From contig JAACJK010000057.1 of NCBI GenBank assembly GCA_013368325.1, positions 124,001 through 188,000 of the forward strand: a DNA stretch of 64,000 nt. Direction: 5' to 3'. Made by a program: the position numbers and the translations under genes. The notes under the pieces were generated by a model. That model searched no databases. It was not told the origin of the DNA and worked only from the letters and a program-made list of their open reading frames with translations. Source of the stretch: Ephemerocybe angulata (Eukaryota > Basidiomycota > Agaricomycetes > Agaricales > Psathyrellaceae). Shown here one piece after another: positions 41,101 to 53,555 of this stretch (position 1 is the first letter of the stretch; the number at the start of each line of letters is the position of its first letter).

Positions 41101-43154
41101 CTTCCTTGACACACGTCGTGTGACAACAATGCCACTTCACCGCTCGTTCTCGTCCCCCCGGCGGCCGCCTCACCAACGGAACCACAGACACCTGCATGAC
41201 GTCGATATTCTCGTCCTCGTGGATGTGCCGGCTCTGCGGGCGGGAGGCCTGCGCGGACTGCTTCGCGCAGGTGTGCGAGCTCACGCAGGACGCCCCGGAT
41301 GCGACGCCTATGGAGATCATCGAGCGGCAGAAGAGGAGGGAGAAATACGCACACAGTAACCCGTTCTTCCTCGCCTGCACTAAGCGCAACGAGCACCCCG
41401 CGGGCTCGTTCTCGCCCATGTCGAGGTTCTTCCCGGAGGAGCTGGACGGGGCGATTGCGGAGATGGAGAAGCTGATTGCGGGGGATGAGGAAGAGGGTGA
41501 AGGTGGGGGGAGGCGTGTGGGGGTTCCTAACGCGCTGGGGAATGCCGGTGTGCTGGGGTATGAGGGATCGCCGCCGGTGGATGCTGAAGGGCGTGTTGAT
41601 TGGAGCGAGTTGTTCAAGACGAAGGCGATCGATCTTGGGCTCTTCCCCCTCGAACTCATGCCGTCAGGGATGGCGGGTGAATCGTACATCCCCCCAAATC
41701 TCAGCGAGGACGCGGTCGCGACCCCATACTACAAGGTATGCCGGTATTCTGATAGCGAAGTCACCGCAGTGGAGAGCTCGGAGAAGTTCGCGAAGATCTG
41801 GGCGTACGGCGAACCGTTGGTCGTGGCCAATATCTTGAGCAAATTCCAGATCAACTGGTCGCCGGATTATTTCATTGAAACTTTTGGCGACAAGGAATGC
41901 TTGATCACGGAGTGCGAGCAGGACTTAAACAAGAAGCTCACGGTCAAGGACTTCTTTGGAGAGTTTGGGAAGTATGAAGGCCGCACTGATGTATGGAAGT
42001 TGAAGGTCAGTACTTTTCTCTAGCCAATCGCGCAAGAAATCTGAATCGCCGTCGTTTTCCATAGGATTGGCCCCCATCTGCGGATTTCAAGTCGTCGTTC
42101 CCAAAATTGTACAAAGACTTTTGCGAGGCGGTTCCGGTACCGGATTATGTCCGTCGGGACGGTGTCTACAACATTGGGTCGCACTTCCCGTCGAACGTCG
42201 TGGCTCCAGATCTCGGTGAGCATCGTTACTTTCCTTTCATGTCGATCTTCGCCTTTCCGCCGTCGCCCTGGAATGCTGGTTGGGTTGACTTTTAAGCTCG
42301 CAAAGTAGCGAGCTAGCTACTTGACTTGAAAAGATTACTGACGCCGTTACCCCACTCGTAGGTCCAAAAATGTACAACGCCTGGGCTGCCAACCAGAAGC
42401 CGGGGAGCAAGGGCAGCACGCGGCTGCACATGGACATGGCCGACGCGATGAACGTCATGCTCTACGCCGCGCCGTGCCCCGACGGCTCGCCAGGCTGTGC
42501 GATCTGGGACGTCTATCGCGCAGAGGACTCGGACAAGGTCCGGGCGTTCTTGAGGAAGAGGAATAACCTGCGGCAGCACTATGATCCTATTCACGGGCAG
42601 CAGTATTATCTGGACGACGAGCTGCGGGCGCAGATGTATAAGGAGCATGGGGTGTGCGGGTACAGGATCTATCAGAGACCTGGCGAGGCGATCTTCATCC
42701 CAGCCGGGTGCGCGCATCAGGTACGCCATTATCACGCACGCCTTCCTAGCGTTCTGAACCGCTGACTGGTTCCGCCCACCAGGTGTCCAACGCTGCTGAC
42801 TCCATCAAGATCGCCACTGACTTCGTCAGCCCGGAGAACATCGACCGCTGCACCAAGTTGACGCAGGAGTTCCGCGAGCAGAACAAGAGCAAGGTCTGGA
42901 AGGAGGACGTGCTCCAGCTCAGGACGATGATGTGGTTCGCGTGGCAATCGTGCTGCCAGCGCGAGAAGGTCATGAGTGGCGAGATGGAGGAGGAAGATGT
43001 GCCTACTCCAGGGCTGAGTGGCGTTGGTGCTGCTGGGGGAAGTGGGGGCAGTCCTGCGTCGACGTCGAGACGGAGGGCGGATACGACTAGCTCGCAGCAG
43101 TCGCTTGCGCCTGCTACGCCTAAACCCAGATTGTCGGCGGGGAAGTCGACTTGA
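38141..43154 (+). CDS. KDM3-type JmjC histone demethylase
   Basis: Sixteen exons: 38141-38672, 38732-38800, 38875-38916, 38970-39014, 39066-39212, 39264-39320, 39404-39562, 39634-39954, 40020-40085, 40157-40198, 40370-40659, 40791-40899, 41188-42005, 42065-42215, 42362-42720 and 42783-43154. This gives 1192 residues. The N-terminal 490 residues are Ser/Pro/Gln-rich. A zinc cluster follows (C514, C527, C530, C539), then a second one (C626 to C651, including CRLCGREACADC). The JmjC domain has Fe ligands in RLHMDMADAMN (H972, D974) and PAGCAHQ (H1068). QQYYLDDELRAQMY and IATDFVSPENI fit the KDM3/JHDM2 family, whose members remove mono- and dimethyl marks from histone H3 Lys9 using Fe(II) and 2-oxoglutarate. 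The catalytic ligands are complete. The 51-nt intron 5 could be retained in frame. Confidence 0.88.
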
Positions 43155-43881
43155 TGTGGGTTCGAAAGATTCTGTCTATTTCATTTACTTAACTTGTTGC
43201 TTGCCATTCTTCTTTTGCTTGTTATCCGTTCTTTGCACCACAAAATTTAGTAACACCTCCCTCTCATTTTCACCCTCTTCTTGACGACCTTTCATGATAT
43301 GTTTCGGTTCACCCTATCCTTCACTCACTTTTGCATCTGAACACTTTTGAGACACTACCTACCGCTTTGCTTGAACTTGGAAGTTGAACATTGTCAACAG
43401 ATAATTTGTACTACTATGACCAACGTTTATTTATGTAACTAACTCACTCTACATCCCAATGAAATGATAACCAGCGTCTGAATCGAGAAGGTTACGGTGG
43501 CTACAGGTCTCAAGGAGGATCGGGTCGATGATAGTTTTGCCATCACCCGTGATTCTACTCATCCAGGGCCGCAAATTTGATTTGCAATCTCCTCCAGCGC
43601 TCCAAATGACCTGTTTCCTCCGCATCTCACTAAGTTACCACTCTGCTTCCGAGACCACGAACATACCTTCTGATAAAGAGTATGGATGGGCGTGAGCTGC
43701 CCTATAGTACACTCTAGTCTCGTCCTGAGTGGGCTGGTCCCCTTGCAGTCCCTGGGTTAAATCATAAGAGTATCTCACACCGTCCAGCACGGCTGATTCC
43801 GATTTCCCGATACGGCGGGCGTCAAACCAATTCGGCGCCCACGCAACTCTTCCTCAACCATCACTCCTTTCCAGCTTTGAC
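43155..43881. other. Intergenic, no gene seen
   Basis: The first half is a T-rich 3' flank of the demethylase gene. The second half leads into the F-box gene at 43882. No conserved frame, repeat or RNA signature was noticed. Confidence 0.45.
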
Positions 43882-45507
43882 ATGCTCTCACCGTTTACTC
43901 CTCACCTAGGCACTAACTATGCGCCCTCAGAGCTCGAGAAACTCCAAATAAAGCAGCTCTTGGAGAAACCTCGTGAAGAACTCCAGAGTATCGACTATGA
44001 AATCGAAGGACTCCGACAACGACTGGCGGCGCTTGTCCACCAAAGAGAGGAACGCGCCCAATTCATAGAAGACCACTCAACGCTTTTAGGACCAATACGC
44101 GGTCTTCCGAACGAGTTACTGCGAACAATTTTTGTTCATTGCCTTCCTGAACCTTCCCCCTTCCTGTCAGAATCACACGACATCGACGAAGGCCACATGT
44201 CAGCTGCAGAAGCTCCTCTGCTCCTCACCTTTGTCTGTCAGTTGTGGCGTCGAGCTGCTCTCAGTTTCCCTGAAATATGGGAGAGAGCCCTGATACCGGT
44301 TCCTTCCCCCTCGCAGCGCTCAGAAGAAGACTGGGCCTTAGCTGCTCAAAACTTATCCGAACTTACGCGGCTCTGGCTTTCACGAGCCCGAAATCGACCA
44401 ATAACAATCTCAATCTCATCTTCGTGGAGACCTCATCCAGGGGAGGGCATCATAAATCTCCTATCCTCTGTCGCCCAATACTCTTCTCAGTGGAAAGGGC
44501 TCAGGGTTCAGGCATACAGCGATGTGACGGACGGGCTTCTGTCATTGCCTTCCTCGTCTGTACCCGACCTTCAATATCTCGATATCTCTGACTCAGGTGC
44601 AGGCGCCTTCGCACAATCTGATAAGGAAGGGCTTTTAGGAGGTCCCTCCTTACGTGGGCTTCGCTACCGGGGATTCCGCCTTCTCCATGTTGCAGAAACG
44701 GCACTTCAATGGTCCCAACTCACCGATCTCCACATCGCCTCGGTGCGGGACCTTGCGGACATCCAAGTGTGGGTCATTCTCAAAAGGTGCCCTTGCCTGG
44801 AGCGATGCCATGCCCGCATAGCATCCGTTGGCTTTTATGAGCCTGTTGCTGCGCCCAGGCCCCAGTTACCCTGCTTGAAATTATTACATATCCGCCACAC
44901 CACCGTGACACCCCTCACCCTCTTCTTTACATCCCTCCACCTTCCGGCCTTAGCAGATCTAACACTATATACGCCGGATTCCGGCGAGTCGCTGTCAGCT
45001 GCCATTGGAGAATCGGCTCCAACCCTACGAAGACTGGCCGTCTGGACGAACCACACCTCTACCGAGACGATGTTGGAAAACCTCGGTCTCCTTTCCCAGC
45101 TAGAGTTTTTAGAGTTGGGATACCTCCCCTACCGCGGCCCACCCTGTGAACTTCTTTCTGATACATTCCTTGCTGCGCTCACGCCAAGCAGCGATGAAGA
45201 TCGGACAACTTCTCCAAACACTCCTTCTGCTACTCCCCCATACCTCTGCCCTAACCTACAAGAAATCAGCCTCCACGTCGCCACTGCCCCACGTATCACT
45301 GATACGGTCATCTTCGAATTCATCAAAAATCGAAGGGGGCTGCGTTCCCCAACGCTACGTTCCGTCAAGGTCATACATCCTTGGTGCGATGCAGAATTGG
45401 ACGTCGTTGACGAATTGGATAAGCAGCGAGTCGATATTCGCCATGTAAAGGTTAATCTTCAATACCGGGAGCGCGAACGAGATGGATCCTCTGTACTAGA
45501 TCTTTAA
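43882..45507 (+). CDS. F-box/LRR-like protein
   Basis: Intronless, 541 residues, with the start at MLSPFTPHLGTNY matching the paralogue at 16611-18242. The coiled coil is at about 18-60 (LEKLQIKQLLEKPREELQSI). The F-box follows (LLGPIRGLPNELLRTIFVHCLP, then LLTFVCQLWRRAALSFPEIWERA). Leucine-rich strands continue to a final YRERERD segment. It is a predicted SCF ubiquitin-ligase receptor with unknown target. The two members share conserved blocks such as ARNRPITISIS and APTLRRLAVWTN, with divergence elsewhere. It is convergent with another F-box gene of a different subfamily (45806-47570). Confidence 0.85.
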   Translation: MLSPFTPHLGTNYAPSELEKLQIKQLLEKPREELQSIDYEIEGLRQRLAALVHQREERAQFIEDHSTLLGPIRGLPNELLRTIFVHCLPEPSPFLSESHDIDEGHMSAAEAPLLLTFVCQLWRRAALSFPEIWERALIPVPSPSQRSEEDWALAAQNLSELTRLWLSRARNRPITISISSSWRPHPGEGIINLLSSVAQYSSQWKGLRVQAYSDVTDGLLSLPSSSVPDLQYLDISDSGAGAFAQSDKEGLLGGPSLRGLRYRGFRLLHVAETALQWSQLTDLHIASVRDLADIQVWVILKRCPCLERCHARIASVGFYEPVAAPRPQLPCLKLLHIRHTTVTPLTLFFTSLHLPALADLTLYTPDSGESLSAAIGESAPTLRRLAVWTNHTSTETMLENLGLLSQLEFLELGYLPYRGPPCELLSDTFLAALTPSSDEDRTTSPNTPSATPPYLCPNLQEISLHVATAPRITDTVIFEFIKNRRGLRSPTLRSVKVIHPWCDAELDVVDELDKQRVDIRHVKVNLQYRERERDGSSVLDL

Positions 45508-45805
45508 ATTTCAAGGTGCACATAGCCATGTGTGTTACACTTCCAATAGTTTTGGGTCGTAGTAGTGCGCACCTCCTTTAGCATCTGACTGTATAGGGAA
45601 CGGTACCGAAATGATACTGTGAACGAGGCATTAATCCTGTTTGCCTACCATCCGCCACCGCTTTATACTCATGAACGAAGGATCGCTGGACTCGAGACCC
45701 CACAAGGAAAGTGATGTTGTAATACCTTACAGCAGGAAAGTAGATTAAAATTGAGGATGTCAAGATATCGTAGGCCAGCATGAGGTCCCTTTGCGAGGAC
45801 GTAGG

Positions 45806-47570
45806 CTACAAGAATTTCGAAAACATTCCCAGCGACTCAGAAAGCCCATCGTCCCAATGCACCAGGGCCGGAATGGTAGGTCCCCAAAGGTAGTCACACC
45901 CTCCCCCAACAACGCGGATATTCAGCCGATTGTTGAATCTAAGAAGGGCAGAACTGATTCTTGTGCGCCAACCGAGCTCGCCGTAACCCAGGTGTTTAAT
46001 GCAAATGGCCAAGGTCTTCAGGTGGACACCCCCATTGCAAAGAGGGCGCGTTCGAGACGATACCATTTCGACAAGGCAGTCCACTGTGTTTTCGTCAATT
46101 CTGTTGATATCTTCGAGATGGATGGTTAACTCTTCAAGTAAGGGGAGGGAGGGTTGCGCATTGTCGAATATTAGTTGTGACACCACCTCATCGTAAGGGG
46201 CGACATTGAGAGAAAGGCGGGTGAGACGTGGACAAGATTTAATGAGCCGAACAAAGCCGTCCCGGGGAAAAATACCAATGGGTGAATATTCATACTGGAG
46301 GCAGGTAAGGGTCCCCATGAGTTCGAGGTTGTATGGGTCCCATTGACATTGCAGCGAGTCTTCGTCTTCGTATGTCGCTTTCAGTGAAAGGTGGGAGAGG
46401 TTTGGCCAGGAGAGGCCGGTAAAGGGACGAGGGAAAGAGATATCGCCAGAGAATGTTAGTTCAGTTAGGTGCTGCAAAACAATGCCTCCTTGAGGTGCTG
46501 GCCCTTCTGTGTTAGGTATGTCCAGGTGGCATCTGTGATCGAACGAGCCACGGCGCAGGCTCGAGCAATGACTCAGAACCCTGAGTATCTTTTCGAAAGA
46601 TAACCCTTCTGCGAGGTGGAGGTGGGTGAGCTGACCCCATGGGAAATGCTCCGGCATGTCGTACATACGGACATCGGATAGGACCGCCTTTTTCAAGGAA
46701 GGGCAAATCGGAAGTTCAGCAGGTGGTGCCATTCCCCGCCAATATGAGTCCCCGACGCTTGGGTGCATCTCAACGACAAGAGAGTCCACATTTGGGAAAA
46801 CCATGGCCCCCAGTCCTGTCGTGAATATGGGGGAATTAGGAAGATGGATATGCAGTCGACGTAGCCCTTGAAGTGCTGAAGAGGAGATGAAGTGGTGTAG
46901 GGGGCTGCCGTTAGGATGGGATGGGCATTTGTAACGAATTTCTTGGTGACGCTGCCCTGCTTCCGTCCAAGTGCTTACTTTGATTCGAGCTGACCACGGA
47001 AATGTGCCGATGCGGGATATCCATTTCCCCATCGCTACTGCATGAGTTTGCGTTACTTGTAAAGGCTGTCCATGTTGCATCTCGAAAAGTGGCGCTGACC
47101 ACAAAGGTGGATGGTGGATTGTGAGGTCCCTCCAAGCACGGCACACCAGGTACAGGTCGAAGGGGGTTTGCTTTCTAACGGGATCTAGCTTCAATGAGGA
47201 CGGGGGCCCTACGTAATATTCGAATATAACCAGCAGGATTTCCAAAGGGATGCGGCGTATAGGAGAGAGGAGGCCACGACAGATGTATATCCGCGCCTGG
47301 ATGATGGCTCCAGGATCATCGAAATCGAGGGGAGAAGTGAGCTTCGCAATGGGAGATACGCCTTTCTGTAGAGCAGCTTCTTCACAATCCTTGAGTTTGG
47401 CTAGTACCATCGCACGATGTGGGTCTTCCAGCTCCCATGGATGGTCACAGGAGAACACCAGATTTGCGATCTGCTCGGGTAGTTCGAGCTGGAATATAAG
47501 ATTTAAGACGTCAGTGTATATTTCGGATAATGCGTAATACCTTGTGTAGGTTTTCTGGGGAAAGCGCCAT
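45806..47570 (-). CDS. F-box/LRR-like protein with short first exon
   Basis: Two exons, 47541-47570 (MALSPENLHK) and 45806-47488, with a 52-nt intron, giving 570 residues. The second exon opens LELPEQIANLVFSCDHPWEL. The F-box is at about 83-135 (LLSPIRRIPLEILLVIFEYYVG, then LYLVCRAWRDLTIHHPPLWSAP), and leucine-rich strands run to the C-terminus. The same 30-nt first exon plus long second exon is found at 59487-61169 and in the pseudogene at 51640-52312, which defines a subfamily with a fixed intron. It is a predicted SCF adaptor. The intron-less frame would lack an ATG, so splicing is well supported. Confidence 0.85.
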
Positions 47571-48641
47571 GAACACAGTTGTCGTTCGAGATCAAGCTGA
47601 GGACTGAAGGCCGTTGGTTGGCCGTCGGCATTGCTACCGAACCCATTGATGCGTTCCCACGACCAATCGACAGGTGCCCTCGGCCGCTGTCGGCGAGTCC
47701 CCTAACTGTAGTCTCGTTGACCAGCGCCTAGTTTGGGCTTTTTCGAGAAGACAATCGTTCTATGCTCCCCCTAACCGTTGCTCTTCATACTTGAAAATGG
47801 ACTACTACTACAAAATAACAAAGTTTGGCTACTTATTACATTGGGCCCAACAGTACCTACTATGTACCAGGTGTATAAAGATCGTAAGCGGAGGAATGGA
47901 CATTGTCTGCCTCACATCTACCGCGCAGCGTTATTCTCCTGAACAATCATCACACCCGCATTTAAATCCTTCCGCAGTGCCCCAGGGACACTTCCCCGAC
48001 TCCCGCGGTGCCATCACCACTAGAATTACATGCCCATACCTGTGCATCGAGAGTCTCTTATTATCCCCTCTTCCATAAGGTACCCGTGGGGCTGTACCAA
48101 TGTCTTACAATTTCATAATTTCAATCCGTTTTTCGCCGTTCTGACAAGGCCTTCAAGTCCGACACGGGCGCTAAATCAAACTGGCGGGCGCTCGGCTGGT
48201 GCTCGGCTGGTAGCTATCCGAGGAGAATCGAGTAAATAAGTAAGTATTGTGATCGTAGTTGTGGCTATACGCCCTGCTGGTGTAGGAAAGGTACTGAGTA
48301 CTGTAATTCGTCTGGTGGTAAGTCTGGCTCCACATACATCGGAATGAGCCGGATTGGTGTGATGGCGGAAGAGGGCGGAAGAAAGCTCGGCATGGCTTGA
48401 AGAGGTGGTTAGAGTTCTTCGTCACGGTTTCCCCACTTCTGAGTGGTTCAGTCCGTGCCATCTCGCAAGCCCACTTCGCTGCGAGTCGACGCAAATTATC
48501 AAAACCTGCTAGGTATGGGTCGCTGCACGCCGGTAGAAAGCCCATTTCGAAATTCGAATCATGCGTTCGAGATGTTTATCACTCTCCGACTCTGTCCGCC
48601 AATCCAATTCAGAATTTCAGTTGCAATGATCCGCAGGTACA
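47571..48641. other. Intergenic, no gene seen
   Basis: This is divergent spacing between an F-box gene and the first P450. It holds a short tandem repeat of GCTCGGCTGGT-like units near 48190-48220 and another occurrence of GGGCGCTAAAT. No coding frame is supported. Confidence 0.45.
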
Positions 48642-48648
48642 TATAAGA
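48642..48648 (+). promoter_or_regulatory. Possible TATA box of the first P450
   Basis: TATAAGA lies 47-53 bases upstream of the ATG at 48695. The spacing agrees with the TATA boxes of the two metalloendopeptidase genes. Confidence 0.4.
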
Positions 48649-48694
48649 AGTGCAACCACACCAAAGCAACACCAAAGAGCATTCTCCAGCCGGC

Positions 48695-51243
48695 ATGGTT
48701 TCCACCCTTTTGAAAATCGTCCCCTCAGCACTCGTCGCTTCTATAGCATGGAGCATCATTCGTCGCCTTATTTTTCCGAGCCCACTGGACAAGATACCAG
48801 GGCCCACTGCAAACTCGTTTGTTGCTGGTGGGTTGCACAAAGATATCGAGCTCGACATGCCCTGACACCCGCCACACAGGTCATTTTCCAGAGATGTTCG
48901 CCCCTGACGGGTGGGACTTTCACCGGAAGTTGGTCGAGAAGTGTGCGTCTTCCCCTTCGTTATCTCCCTGGCGAGTTGAATTCTGATATACATATACATA
49001 CCCTCAGATGGAAGAGTGATACGGCTCTATGGCATTTTCAGGGTAAACGGAATTAAAGACAGTTGAAAGGACCCCCTCTGATACTCCCTAGGCTCGGATT
49101 CTCTATATCCACGACCCAAAAGCGCTACACCATATTTTTGTGAAGGTCTGTCGCAGTATGAGCCCAGTTCTACTTCCTCTCCTTACACGTCCTCAGGATC
49201 AGCATATCTTCGAAGAGGCTGAGGGGCTGCTGGCGTGAGTTTAACGTCTAGATAAACTCGACGGAGAGTGTCCTTACAGTCATCGTAATTCAGCCAGAAC
49301 AAGGCTATCTTCGGAAATGGTCTTTTTTCCACGCTTGGTGAGTGCACGATCGGGATTTGGATCAAGCTTAATGTGAGGGGGACATTGACACAAATTTCAA
49401 TTTCAAGGGGAAACTCATAAGAAACAAAGGAAGATGCTCAATCCGGTGTTCTCTATCAAACAAATGAAAACTATGAGTGAGCACCCAGGCACATTTTGAG
49501 ATCCATTGTCATGTTCTGACCTTAATCAGTCCCAACGTTCTTCTCCGTGACCTACAACGTAAGACAATTTGCCATTTTCCTTTCGAGAACTTTACCAACA
49601 AGTGTTTTTGGATCAGCTAAGAGATGTTTTCCTTCGAAAAACCTCGGATGGGCCTCAGGAGGTACGCACGGCGCCAGGACACTCATGTTACTCACTGAAC
49701 TTGACTCGATGTAGATTGACATGGTTACATGGATGACCCGAGTGGCCCTGGAAATCGTCGCACGGGCTGGGTTGGGCCAGTCATTCGACCCGGTCACCGA
49801 AGCTACGAACGAACACCCGTACATCTCTGCCATGAAGCTTATCGGGTAAGTTGAATCTACTTCCCTACGACTCTTCAAAGCTAATTTCCATATGGTATTC
49901 AAGCCCAACGGGACGGAATCTACTTTTCTTCAGGGAACTAATTTTGACCCCAGTCTACAAATACAATCTGGGCACCCCACGAATCCGGCGATTCTTTGCA
50001 GGCTTGTTGCCCAGTAAGTCGCTCCACGAAATGCGCGACTTGGTGGACGTTATGCAAGAGACGTCTGTGAAGTTATTTGAGTCGAAGAAGAAGGCCCTCG
50101 TTGAGAATGGCTCAGAGGAAAGCCAGAAGGACTTCCTCAGTATCCTCAGTCAGTCCTTCTCTGCCACTTTTGATTTGGGTGCGATCTAACCTGTCATGCG
50201 ACACAGTGCGAGAAAATGCAAAGGCGTCCGAGGAAGACAAGCTGCCGGACGATCAAGTCGTCGCTCAGATTTCGTAAGTTTTGCATCTTGTCCTCGCTCC
50301 TGTATTCACAACTGACGAGACACAAATTTGCAGGACGCTTATGTTTGCGGCAATGGACACAACCTCAAGCGCCCTCTCACGAATTCTGTCGCTTCTCGCA
50401 AAACATCCAGAGGTACAGGACAAGCTCCGCGCCGAGATTCGAGAGGCCAAGCAAACCTTTGGTGGTGAACCCGACTACGATCAGTTGTCGTCTCTGGCTT
50501 ACCTCGACGCCGTCATTCGGGAGACCATGCGACTGTGAGTGGATCCAGCTTCCAAGGAGGGCATTCCAATTACTAACCTCTGCGTATGCCAATAGACATC
50601 CACCTCTCCCCTCGCTGCCTCGGGAGTAAGTTACCTTCGATTTAGACTGATACGTGTGATTTGACGAGCATTTCTGCAGAGCCCGCCAGGACGCGGTATT
50701 GCCTTTCTCCAAGCCCATCAAGTCCGTCGACGGGAAAGAGATCACCGAGGTTCTCGTACCTAAGGATACCTTGCTCATCGTGTCTATCAAGGCCATAAAC
50801 ACAGACCCTGAATTATGGGGACCCGATGCGCGTGAGTGGAAGCCCGAGCGTTGGCTCGCTCCTCCTCAGGAGGCACTCGTTGACGCACACCTTCCGGGAG
50901 TCTACTCTCACCTGTGAGTCTGCTTCGCGGTGCCCCTTGGTCAGCCCCTCAGATTAACACCTTTCTCCAGGATGACCTTCATTGGAGGTGGACGGGCATG
51001 CATCGGATTCAAGTTCTCGGAAATGGAAATGAGTGCGTCTTCTCACTGAGTCTGTTACAAAAGGCCTTTGCTAACACATAGGTTTCTGTAGAAGCGATCC
51101 TCTATGTTATCGTGGACCTCTTCAAGTTTGGCCTGCCAAAGGAGAAGATCTTCTGGAACATGCTCGGAATAGCCACGCCCTACGTAACGATAGAAGACGT
51201 GCGGCCAGCATTGCCAATGATTGTCTCTCGCGCAGAAGATTAG
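48695..51243 (+). CDS. Cytochrome P450, 17 exons
   Basis: Exons: 48695-48827, 48880-48942, 49008-49042, 49092-49145, 49197-49234, 49294-49337, 49408-49476, 49530-49558, 49617-49661, 49715-49845, 49904-50148, 50207-50273, 50334-50534, 50596-50625, 50680-50913, 50971-51032 and 51092-51243. All phases agree, giving 543 residues. An N-terminal membrane anchor (residues 5-30) is followed by a Pro-rich hinge (DKIPGPTA). The I-helix oxygen site is AAMDTTSS (324-331). The E-x-x-R pair is E381/R384, PERW is in the meander, and the heme loop FIGGGRACIG holds Cys483. It should be an active ER-bound monooxygenase; the substrate is unknown. The paralogue at 61345-63815 shares most intron positions. The closing region differs (FWNMLGIATPYV). 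Confidence 0.92.
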
Positions 51244-51639
51244 TAGATTGGCCTAATACGTAGTAGATTCAAGCGAGGCCCTGTAACCACCACTCAGTAT
51301 TCGTCGTCTAATAGCCTTGTTTTGGAATACATCTTTGAGCTAAAGAGAGAGTGAAGCGCCATGGTATGAGACGGAGATACGCGATACCGTCAAGCAAGCG
51401 TTGTGTGCTCTACCTTCGTATCCTGAAAGTTCACTCTCGGCCGCCGGGCCTAGGGCCCAGGCAGCAGGCTGCGACGCCGGCGAGCCATGGGCGCTAAAAA
51501 GGTCAGAATTAAAAAAAGAGTATGTCGGACCAGATCCTAACTCCTGCGCGCACCACAGAGGACAACCTTTCTCAGCGCAGGTAATTTCGCAAGATCTGCA
51601 AAAAGTAGGGTTGCCGCGGCCGCTTTCCGATATTGGTAT
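51244..51639. other. Intergenic, decayed 3' part of an F-box copy
   Basis: Sequence beyond the last recognisable part of the F-box pseudogene. No intact frame remains. A GC-rich block (CCGCCGGGCC) near 51440 stands out. Whether more of the pseudogene lies here cannot be judged by eye. Confidence 0.35.
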
Positions 51640-52312
51640 TGGGATACATCTCACAAACGAGAGAGCTCAAATGCGGGAATGCCATCGCTCCCAAACCTGT
51701 CTCTATCGTAGGCGAACCGTCGATACATGCAGCCGAAGGAGGTTTTGATGGGCCGACGGGGTGAAGAAATGTAGAGCGGGCTGCCGTTAGGATGTAATGG
51801 ATATTTCTTGCGAGTTTGTCGGTGACGCTTCTTTGCTTCCTTCCACGACTCCACATCGATACGAGCTGCCCATGGATAGGCACCAATACGAGGCACCCAA
51901 TTCTTCATAGCTGTTGCGTGTGCCTTTGTCACTTGGAGGAAACGTTGGCCATGGTGCACTCGCGGCGTCGACCACAAAGGCGGGTGGTTGTTTGCGACGT
52001 CCTTCCTAGCACAGAGGAGGCCACGGCAGATGTATATCTGCGCCTGGATGATGGCTTCCGGGTCAGCGAAATTGAGAGGAGAAGAGAGCTTTGCAATGGG
52101 AGCAATGGCCTTTTGTAGGGCAGCTTCCTCATAATCCTTGAGGTTGGCTAATACCATCGCACGTTGTGCATCTTCCAGTCCGTATGGGTGGTCATCGGAG
52201 AACACCAGATTTGCGATCCGCTTGGGTAAACCGAGCTGGGACATAGAATGTAAAAAGTCAGGATATATAGCGGATGGTGCATATTACCTTGCGTATGTTT
52301 TTCGCCGACCAG
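51640..52312 (-). pseudogene. F-box gene relic lacking its F-box
   Basis: It aligns with the gene at 45806-47570: first-exon remnant (KNIRK, 52288 upward), a 52-nt intron of equal length (52236-52287), then LGLPKRIANLVFSDDHPYGLED and ICRGLL. After that the sequence jumps straight to ARKDVANNHPPLWSTP. About 45 codons that hold the F-box core in the intact gene are deleted. After HPNGSPL the frame shifts, but a second frame recovers IETGLGAMAFPHLSSLVCEMYP, matching FTTGLGAMVFPNVDSLVVEMHP in the intact copy. The start codon is not preserved. This is a dead duplicate, 4 kb from its likely source. Confidence 0.8.
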
Positions 52313-52562
52313 GGTTGTCGTTCGAGATCAAGCTTCGGAGATCGACTCTGGAGTCTGAAGGCCCTCGGCAATGCTGCCGAACCAATTGATGCGTTCCCAC
52401 GACCATCGACAGGTTTGCCCTCAGCCGCTGTCGAGTCCCCTAACTGTTCACTTTCCCTTCTACCCCGACCAACATAGTCTGAGAGGCGCTCTGCAAGAAT
52501 TCAGGATCGAAGGAAATAGTTGCAACAGGGAAATCTAGATCTGAATCGTTCATCTCACAACC

Positions 52563-53555
52563 ATGGGTCAATCACGTACGTTGGTGCAAGCATGGATTTG
52601 CTGTGGATATGGAAGATAGTCTATTTCCTGGCGATCCATGGACCTATTTTGGCATCTGGGATGTATAGAGGAGCTAACGAAGTCTTCTCCGATATCTCTT
52701 GCGAACAGCATCGCAGTTTATGGAGGATATGGAGAGGCGGTCGAACTGTGAGTGTGTCTGGCAACTCTCAATGTTGTGCGCTTATTGATGAACTCTGGCG
52801 ATATCTCTACTACCTGCACCCTCCTCAAATTCATTCGAATGGCCCTCTCACTGGATACTCAGTCACCCAGGCTGAGCTCGAGAGGCTGAAGAAGCGGTTC
52901 ATGAAGCTCGACAGGTGTGCTTTCGACCCCTCCGGCTCTGAAGGGCTTCAACATTGAACGTTTGTGCAATTCAGCGACGGTTCTGGCTCGATTGACCGCG
53001 ACGAGTTCCTGTCAATACCTCAAATCGCGACCAACCCTCTCGCATCGCGAATGATAGCCATCTTCGATGAAGAGTGAGTTCCCATTGCATATGACTGTAC
53101 TAGGGCGCTAACGCGATCTATGTTTAGCGGCGGAGGAACCGTCGATTTCCAGGAGTTCGTTGGTGGATTGAGCGCTTTCAGTAGTCGAGGAGGAAGGGAA
53201 GAGAAGCTGAAGTGTATGTAACCCTCGTACTTGACTATAGACATCGCTAATGCATTTGCTGTTCAGTCGCTTTCAAGGTTTACGACGTTGATCGCGATGG
53301 CTTCATCTCCAATGGCGAGCTCTTCCTTGTCCTCAAGATGATGGTTGGAAACAACTTGAAAGATCAGCAACTCCAGCAAATCGTCGACAAGACTATCATG
53401 GAGGCCGATCTTGACGGGGATGGGAAGCTGAGCTTCGAGGAGTTTGCCCAGACAGTATCGAATACCGTGCGTCCCCTTCTTGGCTTCTCTCTCCACCATG
53501 CTGAAACAGGATCTAGGATATCGTCAAGCAAATGACACTGGAAGATCTTTTCTAA
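52563..53555 (+). CDS. CNB1: Calcineurin regulatory subunit B
   Basis: Seven exons: 52563-52575, 52709-52747, 52863-52914, 52975-53073, 53128-53213, 53267-53466 and 53517-53555, giving 175 residues, the usual length. The N-terminus is [18 protein letters not shown], and Gly2 fits N-myristoylation. Four EF hands follow: [39 protein letters not shown] and [13 protein letters not shown]. The C-terminus [12 protein letters not shown] is canonical. The protein binds calcium and the catalytic subunit CNA1, forming the phosphatase that signals through Crz1-type factors. Exons 1 and 2 are only 13 and 39 nt and are separated from exon 3 by 133- and 115-nt introns. They were located by phase and family sequence. 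Confidence 0.95.
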
